From JBMYQA01 sp049600855 (GTDB taxonomy: Bacteria; Bacteroidota; Bacteroidia; Cytophagales; Flammeovirgaceae), in contig JBMYQA010000008.1 of NCBI GenBank assembly GCA_049600855.1, positions 1 through 48,957 on the forward strand: a stretch of 48,957 nt of DNA, in the 5' to 3' direction. Position 1 is the first letter of the stretch; every line of letters begins with the position of its first letter. A program made the position numbers and the translations under genes. Positions 30,501 through 41,400 of the stretch are shown here, piece by piece. The notes under the pieces are model-generated. The model saw nothing but the letters and a program-made list of their open reading frames with translations. It had not been told where the DNA came from and did no database searches.

Positions 30501-33500
30501 TCGCTATCAAAGCGCAATTGCCCCATTACATGGTGCCAAGTATCATAGTGGAATTAGAGGCATTTCCGCTCACACCTAATGGAAAAGTAAACAAAAAAGC
30601 CTTACCACTCCCCGAAGCTATCCTACCTACTCAGCAGTATCAAGCACCTCGAAATGCAGTGGAAGAGCAGCTTTGTGATATTTGGCAACAATTACTTCAT
30701 GCAGAACGCGTGGGGATTTACGATAACTTCTTTGAACTAGGCGGTGACTCTATCATTACCATTCAGGTCGTGAGTAGAGCCAAACGTTTGGGACTTCAAC
30801 TTCATCCGAATGATATTTTTAAATACCAAACCGTTGCTGAATTAGCGGATTGGATCGGGCAGCAAAACCAAACCATTCTTGGAGAGCAAGGGCTATTAGA
30901 AGGCGTTGCTCCACTGCTTCCCATTCAAGCGCAATTCTTACAAACAGAAGCAGAAAGCTTAAATCATTACAATCAAGCGGTATTATTTAAGGTCGCAAAA
31001 AAGGTGACCGCTTCACAACTTCAATTAATGATTGAAGCTTTGGTACAGCAGCATGATGCGCTTCGTTTTCGCTATCAGAAGCAGGACGGAGACTGGTTAC
31101 AAACCTACACGACTCATCTACCTGAGCTGCAACAAGTAGATGCTGCCCACATCACAGAAGGTGCACTAAGTGCGCATATTACTGCCACTTGTGCGTACTA
31201 CCAAGCCAGCTTAGCGATTGAAACAGGTACGATTATGCAAGCAGTTTGGATAAAAACACCAGATGTTGAGCAACAGAATCGACTGTTTTTAGTCGTACAT
31301 CACTTGGCAATAGATGGCGTATCTTGGCGAATTATCTTAGAAGATTTAGCACAAGCCTATCAGCAAATACAAGGTAAAAAGGCCATTGATTTAGGAGCCA
31401 AAAGTACTTCTTACAGAGAATGGGGAGAGGCACTGCAAAGTTATGCCAATACGGCTAAAGTACAGGCCGAAATTCCTTATTGGACGGATATCCAATCAGC
31501 TTATCTACCACTGCCTGTTGATTTTCAATCACCAACCTCTTTTTATAAGGATACAAAGTCGATTGATATTCAATTGAGTGAAGCATTGACCCGTGATTTA
31601 GTACATCAGGTGCATCACGCATACGGAACAGAAATCAATGACTTGTTACTGACGGCTTTATTACTTTCCATTTCGGATTGGAGCGGTCAAAGTTCATTGG
31701 TCATTGGTTTAGAAGGGCATGGACGTGAGTTGTTTTCAGAAAAATTAGATGTGAGCAATACAGTGGGATGGTTTACCTCATTGTATCCTGTTTTGTTATC
31801 GAAAGCGGGAGCCGCCACCCTTAGCGAAACCATTCGGGGAGTGAAAGAGCAGTTGCGCGGGATTCCTCAAAAGGGGCTTGGCTATGGAGCACTTTGCCAA
31901 CTCACTGCTCCATCAAATCGCATTGAGCCTGCAAAATGGGATGTAGTGTTCAACTATTTAGGACAACTGGACAACCTTGCAACAGAGGAAAGTATTCTTG
32001 AAGGAGCGGAAGAGGCACGAGGAAATGATATTGGTCAAGCATTACCTTGGACAACCCGATTGGAAATTAATAGTTCAATTAGCGGAGGTCAATTAACGAT
32101 CTATTGGACTTTTTCTCAAAAAGACTACACGGCTGCTACCATTCAAGCGCTGGCAGAACAGTATATCAATATTTTAGGAGCATTAGTTGAACATTGTAAA
32201 ACCCAAACGAAACAGATCGCAAGCCCTGTTGATTTTGGTTTATCAGGATTTTGTTCCATTCAAGAGTTAGATCATTTCTTAGCCGAAGCAGCTAATAAAG
32301 ATTTGTTGCGTGTGTATCCGCTGAGCCCTTTGCAAGAAGGCATGCTATTCCATAACTTATATGAAGAACAAGGGGTGAGTTATATTGAGCAGTTTAGCTG
32401 TAAGTTGACGCACGAAGTAAATATCACTTACCTCTTACAGGCATGGGAAGCCATCCTACAGAAGCACACGATTTTACGAAGTCGATTCCTAGCAAACCAG
32501 TTTGCAAAGCCTGTACAGTGTGTGCATCAGCAGGTGAAAATACCTTTTATGCTGCTTGATTGGAGTGAAGAGGCGAGTGAAAAAAAGCAGGAAAAATGGC
32601 TTGAATACCTTCAACAAGACAAAGCGCAAGGCATTGAACTTACTGAAGTTCCCTTGATGCGACTATCCTTAATCAAATGGGGCGAGCACACCTACAAAAT
32701 GCTATGGACTTACCATCATATTCTTTTGGATGGTTGGTCAACTTCTATCGTATTAGGCGAATTGTTTGTCCGATATGAAGAACTCATCAACGGAAAACGC
32801 CCAGTCATTGGAGAAATTGATGCCTTTGAAAATCATATTCGATACTTAGCGGGCATTGACAAATGGGAAGAAAAAGCCTATTGGGAAAATTACCTTTCAG
32901 GTTTTGAAACACCTTCCTTGCTTCCGCAGATTGAGGTGACTGCCGACAGAAATAAGGCAGTAGGAACGATTGAACTAGAGAAAATTAATGCAGGTGAAGG
33001 GTTGACGCAAAAGCTGATTCAATTTACGCAAAAGAATCACCTGACCATAAATACACTGGTACAAGGAGCTTGGGCCATGCTATTGTCGAAATACACGAGC
33101 ATGCAAGATGTGTTATTTGGGGTAACCGTTTCAGGCAGACCCGCATTGTCTGAAACCGCTCAGCATGGCATAGGACTTTACATCAATACGATTCCATTGC
33201 GCGCGCAGGTAGAAAGTGAGCTGCTTGTTACGGATTGGCTCAAAAAGCAACAGGAACAACATACGGCATCACGTGTATTTCAATACACCTCACTCAGTGA
33301 AGTACAAGCGTGGGCTGGACTTTCGGAGGAATTATTTGACTCGTTGTTGGTATTTGAGAATTATCCGATTGATGAAGCATTGTCGGATAACTATAGGCTT
33401 CAAATGAGCGAACCGCATTTCCAAGAGCATACCAATTATGCCTTAACCATTGCTGCTGGACTCTCAGGAACCTTACAGCTTGAATTGCATTACAATAGCT

Positions 33501-35437
33501 TACTGCTTAGCAGTGATCAGGTTAAAACCATTTCCAGTCATTTTCTGAATGCTTTTCAACAACTCATTGAACCGAATAAAAAAGTAGGTGAAGTCGATAT
33601 TCTTTCTGCGGAGGAAAAAGACAAACTCCTTCATGGCGTGAATGCTTCTCAAACGGATTTTCCTGATACCGAGACCATTGTTTCCATGTTTGAAAAGTCA
33701 GTTGCAGCTGCTCCAACTAAAGCGGCTTTAGGAATGGATGGTTCGTCTATGACGTATCAATCGCTCAATGAAAAGTCCAACCAACTGGCGCATTACCTGG
33801 TAGCACAAGGGCTAGCAGCCGAATCGTTGGTAGGCATTTCCATGCATCGTTCAATGGAGATGATTATCGCTGTGTTGGCCGTATTAAAAGCAGGTGGAGC
33901 GTATGTGCCAATTGATCCTAATTACCCCAAAGAGCGCATTCAGTATATGATAGAAGATGCTGAAATGCAATTGGTGCTAACGCAAAAAGATTGCCATGAA
34001 GTGGTGGCATCCGTTCCGAATGAAAGCCTGATTATCATTGATCAAATCGCTTCTCAACTCACAAACTATTCAACAGCTAATCTAACTACGGCGATTCAAC
34101 CCACTGATTTAGCCTATGTAATTTATACTTCTGGCTCTACGGGCAAGCCTAAAGGAGTGATGGTCGAGCATCGGTCAACCATTAATCTAGCACTCGCACA
34201 AATTGACGCATGGAAAGTAACCGCCAACACCCGTGAGCTACAGTTTGCTTCTTTCTCATTCGATGCAGCCGTTTCGGAAATGTTCACGGCATTATTTGCC
34301 CAAGCGAAACTGGTGCTCATCCGCAAGGAAGTCATTGATGATTTGGTATTATTTGTGGATTACTTGCAGCAAGAACAAGTGACTTTAGCTACGCTACCAC
34401 CGAGCTACCTCGCTGCTTTAACACCTCAACAACTGACGAGCTTACAAACCTTAGTCACTGCTGGTGAAGCTGCCAATGCGAGTGTGGCAAATACATTTAG
34501 TAAGCAACTCCATTACTTTAATGCTTATGGCCCTACAGAGTGTACCGTGTGCATTTCCATGCATCAAGTCCACACAGATGAGCATCAGCGAACAATACCC
34601 ATTGGTAAGCCCATTGCGAATACACAAGTTTATTTACTAGACCAACAGCACCAACTAGTTCCTGATGGCATGGTGGGTGAATTGTGTGTAGGTGGTGCTG
34701 GCTTAGCAAGAGGTTACTTGAAACGCCCAGCGCTTACGAGTCAATGTTTTATTCCTAATCCTTATGGAAAAGGACGACTGTATAAAACAGGAGACTTGGC
34801 GAAGTGGCTGCCCAATGGCGAATTAGAATATATAGGTCGTAAAGATCAACAGGTAAAAGTGAGAGGACATCGGGTAGAGCTGTTGGAAGTAGAACTGGCT
34901 TTATTAGAAATCCCTACCGTTCAAAGCGGTGTGGTGCTTGCCCAAGAAGATCACGGCAGCAAACAGTTGGTAGCCTATGTGGTAACAAATGAAACTTTCG
35001 ATAGTGCGATCATTCAAGCGAGGCTTCGCGAAAAATTGCCTAACTACATGATTCCAGCCTTACTGGTACACATGGATAAGCTTCCATTAACACCCAATGG
35101 GAAAATTGATAAAAAACAATTGCCAAAGCCTACGTTCCAGCGGGAATTGATTGCCTCACGAAATGGCATGGACTCCAAAGTCAAGGTAATTTGGGTAACA
35201 CTTTTTAAACATGACCAACTCTCCATTGAGGATGATTTCTTCAAATTAGGAGGGCATTCCTTATTAGTTACGCGCTTATCAGCTTTGTTTTTAAAGGAAT
35301 TGGCGGTGAATATACCTGTAAAAAAACTCTATGAACTGACGACTATCGCAGATCAATCGGATTATTTAAGGCTCTTAACGCTGGATACACAGGTGGATGT
35401 AGCCGATGATACCGAGGTAGACATTTTTGAACTATAA
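27575..35437 (+). CDS. NRPS subunit 4: D-C-A(Ala)-T-E-C-A(Tyr)-T
   Basis: A 2620-residue, two-module synthetase. An N-terminal TubC-like docking domain (about 1-57) is followed by C (HHIASDG, H204, with Gly rather than Trp after the motif: DGGS for the usual DGWS), A with D-L-F-N-N-A-L-T-Y-K (the Ala code, third copy in the cluster), T (LGGDSI, S1059), E (HHLAIDGVSW, H1242; EGHGRE; VGWFTSLYP), DCL-type C (YPLSPLQEGMLFH; HHILLDG, H1714), A with D-A-S-T-V-A-A-V-C-K (a Tyr code; Phe would have Trp at the third position), T (LGGHSLL, S2562). Expected contribution: D-Ala, Tyr. The distance from the C active site to the first carrier Ser (204 to 1059) is exactly the same as in the Ala module that opens subunit 3, suggesting duplication. 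The tail, TEVDIFEL, is acidic and ends in Leu, like the other subunits. The start at 27575 places the docking domain as in its neighbours. Confidence 0.96.
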   Translation: MNKRQLLELLKKTKSEGLKVALKGNDLTVKLAKGVTPNQETLAALKANKEAIIHLLSEYQKPTSIAAFIANRKTSPDKIPLAYGQERLWFIAQQQTSTNYHLPFALEIKGEFESAIIERAFRQMIERHEILRTIILDEDGRPYQSLIPANNWQLVVKQLAHEDALAHHIQEVIALPFDLEADFMLKAYLFKLSEQHAVLVMVFHHIASDGGSMPIILHELTTFYKAHVLGETATVAPLPIQYKDYAQWQREYLQGEVLRKKLDFWEEMLQDIPSLQLPKDAAQRNGNSGVGTTTRIQLSSALSEDLKRLSKQEGVTLFMLLLACYQVLLYRYSGQHALCVGCPSSARNHSELENLIGFFVHTLPLPARLEATTSFLDFLSTTKQTVVDAYKYQDVPLEKIVDRLMPQRELHVNPLFQVMFSVENKAEGTFPNLHEATLAPYAIPNNTSKVDIHCTVSELATHLTIEFEYNSHLFEASTIQRMLAHFEQLLKSMVARPKTAIGQLTMLTPYEQEQLVNAFNQTELPYSSEISYLELFKERVQQQPNQVALIHGDTQVTYQELYTHANRLAVELVRLGVQQGDLVSVCLERTPTMVASLLSVWMVGAAYVPIDPNYPAERISFMIQDSEAKVVMSEQAYQYLFEQKTTASILLTDQLEKSAQEVREFSSAFDSSQKAYVIYTSGSTGRPKGVVITQKNLLAFIHWAQHEFKHSDFKTVFAVTSICFDLSIFELFYPLTIGKQIRLLQNALDIPHWLAEDERVLLNTVPSVINTLLAEEIDFSQVTVLNMAGEPIPLKVVQQLDLKRIETRNLYGPSEDTTYSTVYRIREAKPPLIGKPIGNTQVYLLDAANQLVPQGVVGELCLAGDGVAAGYLHREKLTAERFITNPFDADKNPKIYKTGDLARWLPDGNLAYIGRKDDQVKVNGYRIELGEIGHSIQQHDTVNQCIVIAADLEKGNKQLVAYIIPNEKYVQEELLLAIKAQLPHYMVPSIIVELEAFPLTPNGKVNKKALPLPEAILPTQQYQAPRNAVEEQLCDIWQQLLHAERVGIYDNFFELGGDSIITIQVVSRAKRLGLQLHPNDIFKYQTVAELADWIGQQNQTILGEQGLLEGVAPLLPIQAQFLQTEAESLNHYNQAVLFKVAKKVTASQLQLMIEALVQQHDALRFRYQKQDGDWLQTYTTHLPELQQVDAAHITEGALSAHITATCAYYQASLAIETGTIMQAVWIKTPDVEQQNRLFLVVHHLAIDGVSWRIILEDLAQAYQQIQGKKAIDLGAKSTSYREWGEALQSYANTAKVQAEIPYWTDIQSAYLPLPVDFQSPTSFYKDTKSIDIQLSEALTRDLVHQVHHAYGTEINDLLLTALLLSISDWSGQSSLVIGLEGHGRELFSEKLDVSNTVGWFTSLYPVLLSKAGAATLSETIRGVKEQLRGIPQKGLGYGALCQLTAPSNRIEPAKWDVVFNYLGQLDNLATEESILEGAEEARGNDIGQALPWTTRLEINSSISGGQLTIYWTFSQKDYTAATIQALAEQYINILGALVEHCKTQTKQIASPVDFGLSGFCSIQELDHFLAEAANKDLLRVYPLSPLQEGMLFHNLYEEQGVSYIEQFSCKLTHEVNITYLLQAWEAILQKHTILRSRFLANQFAKPVQCVHQQVKIPFMLLDWSEEASEKKQEKWLEYLQQDKAQGIELTEVPLMRLSLIKWGEHTYKMLWTYHHILLDGWSTSIVLGELFVRYEELINGKRPVIGEIDAFENHIRYLAGIDKWEEKAYWENYLSGFETPSLLPQIEVTADRNKAVGTIELEKINAGEGLTQKLIQFTQKNHLTINTLVQGAWAMLLSKYTSMQDVLFGVTVSGRPALSETAQHGIGLYINTIPLRAQVESELLVTDWLKKQQEQHTASRVFQYTSLSEVQAWAGLSEELFDSLLVFENYPIDEALSDNYRLQMSEPHFQEHTNYALTIAAGLSGTLQLELHYNSLLLSSDQVKTISSHFLNAFQQLIEPNKKVGEVDILSAEEKDKLLHGVNASQTDFPDTETIVSMFEKSVAAAPTKAALGMDGSSMTYQSLNEKSNQLAHYLVAQGLAAESLVGISMHRSMEMIIAVLAVLKAGGAYVPIDPNYPKERIQYMIEDAEMQLVLTQKDCHEVVASVPNESLIIIDQIASQLTNYSTANLTTAIQPTDLAYVIYTSGSTGKPKGVMVEHRSTINLALAQIDAWKVTANTRELQFASFSFDAAVSEMFTALFAQAKLVLIRKEVIDDLVLFVDYLQQEQVTLATLPPSYLAALTPQQLTSLQTLVTAGEAANASVANTFSKQLHYFNAYGPTECTVCISMHQVHTDEHQRTIPIGKPIANTQVYLLDQQHQLVPDGMVGELCVGGAGLARGYLKRPALTSQCFIPNPYGKGRLYKTGDLAKWLPNGELEYIGRKDQQVKVRGHRVELLEVELALLEIPTVQSGVVLAQEDHGSKQLVAYVVTNETFDSAIIQARLREKLPNYMIPALLVHMDKLPLTPNGKIDKKQLPKPTFQRELIASRNGMDSKVKVIWVTLFKHDQLSIEDDFFKLGGHSLLVTRLSALFLKELAVNIPVKKLYELTTIADQSDYLRLLTLDTQVDVADDTEVDIFEL
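30880..32250 (+). other. Epimerization domain after the Ala module of subunit 4
   Basis: HHLAIDGVSWRII, IGLEGHGRE and VGWFTSLYP are present in order, between an LGGDSI carrier and a DCL-type C domain. The predicted product is D-Ala. Boundaries are approximate. Confidence 0.93.
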
Positions 35438-35484
35438 GTCTTTGCAGCTTTTAAAACTATCATTTGATCAACCAAAAACGTACT

Positions 35485-38400
35485 ATGGAACTGAAATCAA
35501 TAACGGATCTAATTGTTGAAGCAAAAGAAAAAGGGATTACGCTGTTTTTGGAAAAAAATAAGCTCCAATTCTCCGTAGCGAAAGGGGTGAAACCTGAACC
35601 AAGTTTTGTGGCTTTATTGAAAGAAAATAAAGAAGGAATCATTGAGGTATTGAATGAAGCCAATCAGCAACGCGCAGAAAACTCAATGACATCTTTGGTG
35701 ATTGAAAAAAGACCCCAGAAACTTCCTTTGTCATTTGCTCAAAAAAGAATTTGGTTTATCGATAAGCTGCAAGGGAGTGTCAACTATAACTTACCGAGCA
35801 TCTGGGAGTTACGTGGTGACTTAGATGTAGAAAGTTTGGCTTATGCGTTTAAAGAATTGATCAACCGACATGAAATCATCCGAACGGTATATCAGGAAGA
35901 AGATGGCTTTGCTTATCAAGAAATACTCCCTACAAACACCTTTGAATTATCCCTTCAAGAAGTTCCAGAAAGTGAGTTAGCTACTGCTATTGATGCCTAT
36001 ATCCATCATCCGTTTGATTTATCTTCAGATTTGATGCTTCGGGCAAGGGTATTTCCATTATCAGCGGGGCATTATCGTTTGGTCATAGTCGTACACCACA
36101 TTGCTACGGATGGGTGGTCAATGGGCTTGTTGAAACAGGAGCTTGCAGCAGTATACAATGCGAAGAAAGCACAAAGAGTTCCTCAACTTCCTGCCTTACC
36201 CATACAATATGCTGATTTTGCCTTATGGCAGAGCAAACAACTAGAAAGTGAAAAAATAGAGCAACAGTTAAACTATTGGGAGCAAAAGCTCGAAGATGTA
36301 GCCACGCTAGACATGCCCACTGACTTTAAACGCCCAGCGAAGCAAAGTCAAAAAGGGGCCGTGATGCATTTCTTAATCGAAAAAGAGCTAAGTGAAAAAA
36401 CAACAAGGTTAGCGCAACAAGAAGGCGTTACCTTATTTACCTTCTTGCTCGCTTCTTTAAACATACTCTTGTACCGATATAGCGGTCAAAAAGACATCTG
36501 TTTAGGGAGTCCGATGATTGACAGAGCGCATCCTGACCTTGAACCGTTGATGGGCTTATTTCTTAATAACTTGGTACTGCGTAATGATTTGAGCAATAAC
36601 CCAACATTTCTTGAATTCCTCGCTCAAGTAAAACAAACCACGCTGGAAGCCTATCAACATCAAGATGTCCCTTTTGAAAAAATCGTGGATCGTTTGACGG
36701 ATGGTAGAGATTTGAGTAGAAGCCCGTTATTTCAAGCAACCTTTACGTATCATAGCCATTTGGAAGAAAGCAATGAGGAATTATCGCTCACTGATCTTGC
36801 TTTTGAGGAGATAAATCACGAGACGACTACCTCCTTGTTTGACTTGAGTTTCCATATGGTGTCCACGCCTGCGGGCATTACCTTGGCGATTCATTACTGT
36901 AACGAACTGTTCTCATCCGATACGATTCAGCAATTGGCACAACATTATGAGCAATTGTTGGGAACTATTGTTAGCAATCCTCATGAGCGGATTGCTCAAT
37001 TAGAGATGCTGAGCTCAGCAGAAAAAACAGCCTTATTAGACTTGACAGCTACGGAAACGAGTTATCCTCAAGAGCACTCTGTTGCGGAGCTATTTAATGC
37101 ACAAGTAGCGAACAGCCCACAAGCAAAGGCGGTGATGCAATCGGGTGAAAGCCTGAGCTATGAAGAACTCAATAGCAAGGCCAACAAACTTGCCAACTAT
37201 CTTCAAGCACAAGGCATTCAGCAACATGATCGAGTAGGCATCTATTTAGAGCGCTCCTTTGACTTGTTAGTCAGCATGCTTGCTATACTCAAAATAGGGG
37301 CGAGCTATGTTCCGCTGGATGCGCAACAACCCGCTAATCGAACCGATTTCATTTTAGAGGATGCCGAAATCAAATGGGTGATTAGTAGCATGGGTTTTGA
37401 TACACAAACCATGTTTTACGAGCCTTTATTTGCACCAAGAGAAGGGATAGAAAGCCTCATCTTAGATGAACTAGAATGGGAAACACTTCCCCAAACAACG
37501 AGTGTGGTGAGCGGGTTGGCACAAACTGCCGCTTGCATCATGTATACTTCAGGTTCTACAGGAAAACCAAAGGGCGTGGTAGTACCTCATCAGGCCATTG
37601 TTCGCTTGGTGTTTAACAAGAGCTTTTCCTTCTTAGGAGCAGATACGGTATTTTTCCAATACGCTCCCATCGCTTTTGACGCTTCTACCATTGAGATTTG
37701 GGGAGCTCTATTAAAAGGAGGATGTGTTGCATTGAGTAGCTCCGAACAAAAATCCTTAGAAAGCATCGCATCGGAATTGAAAGAAATGGAAGTCAATACG
37801 CTCTGGCTTACTGCTGGACTTTTCCATTCAGCCATTGAAGATTGCATCGAGTTGTTCGAAGGCATTGCGTACATGATTGCGGGAGGCGATAGCATCTCTA
37901 CAGAAAGCGTTCGCACGCTCCTGCAACAATATCCAGAAATGACCTTTATAAACGGCTATGGCCCTACCGAGTCTACCACCTTTGCCATTGTACATCCAGT
38001 CCATTCGCCTGAGGAACTCACAGAGAAAAACGTGATTGGCAGACCGATTGACAATACCCGCGTCTACTTTCTCAATGAGGCCAATCAGCTTGTGCCGCGA
38101 GGAGCCATTGGGGAATTGTGTATTGGCGGAGATGGACTGGCGTTGGGTTACTTGAACTTAAAAGAACTTACTGAAGAAAAATTTCAGGCAGACCCCTTTC
38201 ATCCAGTAGCAGGGAAGCGCCTGTATCATACTGGTGATTTAGGACGTTGGTTACCTGATGGCACCATTGAGTTTTTAGGCAGAAAAGACAATCAGGTTAA
38301 GATTCGAGGTTTTCGCATTGAGTTGGATGAGATTGAAGCGGTATTGCAAAAAGCGCCAACCGTTATCCAGTCGGTGGTATTGGTTCATCAAGAGCAGCAA

Positions 38401-41400
38401 GTGAAGCGTTTGGTTGCCTATGTACGAACGGATGAAGCCTTTGATCAAGGCACCATTCAATCGTATTTAAAAAAGGAACTTCCCGAATATATGGTACCAC
38501 ATCATTATGTGGAGATCGCGGAGTTCCCACTAACCTTGAATGGTAAAATCAACAAAAAGAAATTGCCTGTTCCTGGCGCAACACTCCTGAGTCAACAGGA
38601 AGCCGTAGCGCCAACTACGCCAACCGAAAAACTGTTGGCTACCATATGGGAAGAAGTCCTCGGAATCGCACAATTAGGCATTCATGATAACTTCTTTAGT
38701 GCTGGAGGCGACTCCATTATTGCCATTCGGGTAATTAGTAGAATTAAGAAGAAGTTTGAAAAAGATGTTTCTGTAGCAGACTTTTTCCAAGCTCCGACAA
38801 TTGCGGAGTTAGCCACCTTTATTGACTTACACGCTGCTTCTAGTCAAAAAAATCAGGCCTTGCGCGATAACATTCTCACGCAGTTAACTCAAGTAAAAAA
38901 GGATGTACTAGAACGTGTTGAAAATGCCGATGAGCTAGCAGATATCTTTCCCATGAGTGATATTCAAAAGGGAATGGTCTTTTCATCACTCATTAATCCA
39001 GGAAAAGGCGTTTACCATGACCAAATGCTCTTCCCATTTCCTTCACTGGAACGCCCCGTATTTGAAAAAGCACTCACCTTATTGGTACAAAAACACGCCA
39101 TTTTAAGAACAAGCTTTCACCTCAATCAATATCAAGAACCTTTACAGTTTGTTCATAAACACGTACCGATTACCATTGATTTTCATGACCTGACTCAAGA
39201 AAAAGATAATTCCTATGTAAAGCAATACATGCTCGACGCATTGGAGCATCCTTTTCAGGTACATGAAGCACCGCTTTGGCGAGCAAGTTTATTTCAAGTA
39301 AGCCGCAATACGGTTCTTTTGTTATTCCAATTTCACCATTCCATGCTCGATGGCTGGAGCTTTGCATCGCTCACAACAGAACTATATAACATCTATCAAG
39401 AACTATTAAAAGATACAGACTATACTCCTGTGCCACTAAAAGCAAGCTATAAGGATGGCATCATTGAGAACTTAATCGAAAAATCTAATCAAGAGACCAT
39501 CTCTTTTTGGCAACAAGAATTGGCAGCATATAAACGCCTTAGCGTATTTTCTCAAGAGCAGATCAGTGGGCAATATACCGTGAATTATGATGCCGATTAC
39601 CTTAAAAAAGTAACCCAAGCTGCCAGTGAGCTAGGCGTATCGGTGCGAAGCCTCTTTTTTAGCGCGTACCTCTTTACGATGAATATGCTGAGCTTCGAAA
39701 ACGATCTTACGGTAGGTATGGTAACGAATATTCGACCGACTACAGAAGATGGTGACAAAGTATTGGGCTGCTTTTTAAATACCATTCCATTTCGATACCA
39801 AGTACCTACCAATCAAAAAACTTGGAAAGAGTTCTTGCTTGGTGTGGATAAAAAAGTGCGCTCATTGAAAGGGAAAGACCGCCTAACGCTCATTGAAATC
39901 ACTAAATTATTGAATGAGCAGTCTGAGGCAGGCAATCCTTTCTTTGATGTATTATTCAACTTTGTTGACTTTCATGTGTATGACGAAATGCAAGTGGAAA
40001 GCGAACTGATTGAAACGCAGGAGTTATTGGAGTTACAATCCCACGAGGCTACGAACACCTATTTTGATATTTCTGTGAGTGCGACGGGAGGCGAACTGAA
40101 CATCCTTTATGTACTCAGAAGAGCGCTTAAGCTCAGTTATGGCTTAGAAGAAATTGCCCATTTCTTTAAAGCAACCTTAGATCATCTGGTAGATCATGCG
40201 CATCAAAAGATTGACCAAGCAGCGATCCTGCCTGATGACATGAGCGCAGATTTATTCACCAATTTCATCGCAGAAGAGCAAGCCTATCCTCAAGATCAGA
40301 CTTTACTCGATGTCATTGATGAACAAGTAAAGAAACACCCGAACCAGCTAGCCATCGTAGGGGAAAAAGAGCAATTGAGCTATCAGGAACTTGATGAGCA
40401 ATCGAATCAACTTGCGCATTATTTAATTCGGAAAGGGGTAAAAAATGAAGGCATTGTAGGCTTAGTACTTGATCGAGAGCCGAGCACCATTATTGCCATT
40501 TTAGCGGTTTTAAAAGCAGGAGCTGCTTACCTTCCAATTGACACGACCTATCCAAAAAATCGAGTCAAATATATGATGGAAGAATCGAAGGCGCATCACC
40601 TCATTTCACAATCGAGCTATACCGCATTATGGGATGAGTTGGAAGAAGTCACCATTGTTTGTCTTGATACCGAAGCGACCATTCAGCTAGAAGCTAAAGA
40701 ACGACCCAAGGTCAAAATTGACCCGAAAAACCTTGCTTATGTAATTTATACCTCAGGTTCTACAGGAAAGCCCAAAGGGGTATTGGTGGAACACGGAGGA
40801 ATTATGAATATGGCCTTAGATCAAATTGCCAAATTTGGAATTGCTCATACAGATGCTGTATTGCAATTTGCTTCTCTCTCATTTGATGTGTCTGTATTGG
40901 AAATTTTCTCCACCTTATTGGCAGGAGGACGCTTGGTTATTGGTCGTAAACAGTTAATGGATTCGAGCGAGGCATTTGTAGCGTATTTGAAAGCGCAAGA
41001 AGTAAGTGTGTTGATTATTACAGCAGCGCATTTGAGTGCCTTAGATATCAACCAATTGCAATTTTTACGCGCAATTATTACAGGAGGTGAAGCACCAGAT
41101 GTGGCCACTGCCGTGAAATGTACCGAGTTTGCCGATTACTATAATAGTTATGGGCCTACGGAAACGACAGTCTGTGTCACCACCTATCAAGTGAGTAAAC
41201 AGGATGAAGGAAAAACTACAATTCCTCTAGGGAAGCCGAATGCCAACTTAAAAGTCTACATCTTAGATGAGGATGCCAGTGTATTGCCGACATCATCGGT
41301 GGGTGAGTTGTGTATTGCAGGACCAAGTGTAGCAAGAGGCTATTTGAATCGACCAGAGTTAACGACGGAAAAATTCATTAAAAATCCATTTGGTGCAGGA

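Noticed and set aside
35464..35484. TTG at 35464 as the start of subunit 5
   Set aside because: The ATG at 35485 gives a docking domain aligned with the other subunits; the extra seven residues have no counterpart.
38930..40240. C* domains as classical dual epimerization/condensation domains
   Set aside because: The upstream GGDSI carrier is suggestive, but the second HH(I/L)xxxxGD motif near the N-terminus that marks dual domains is missing.
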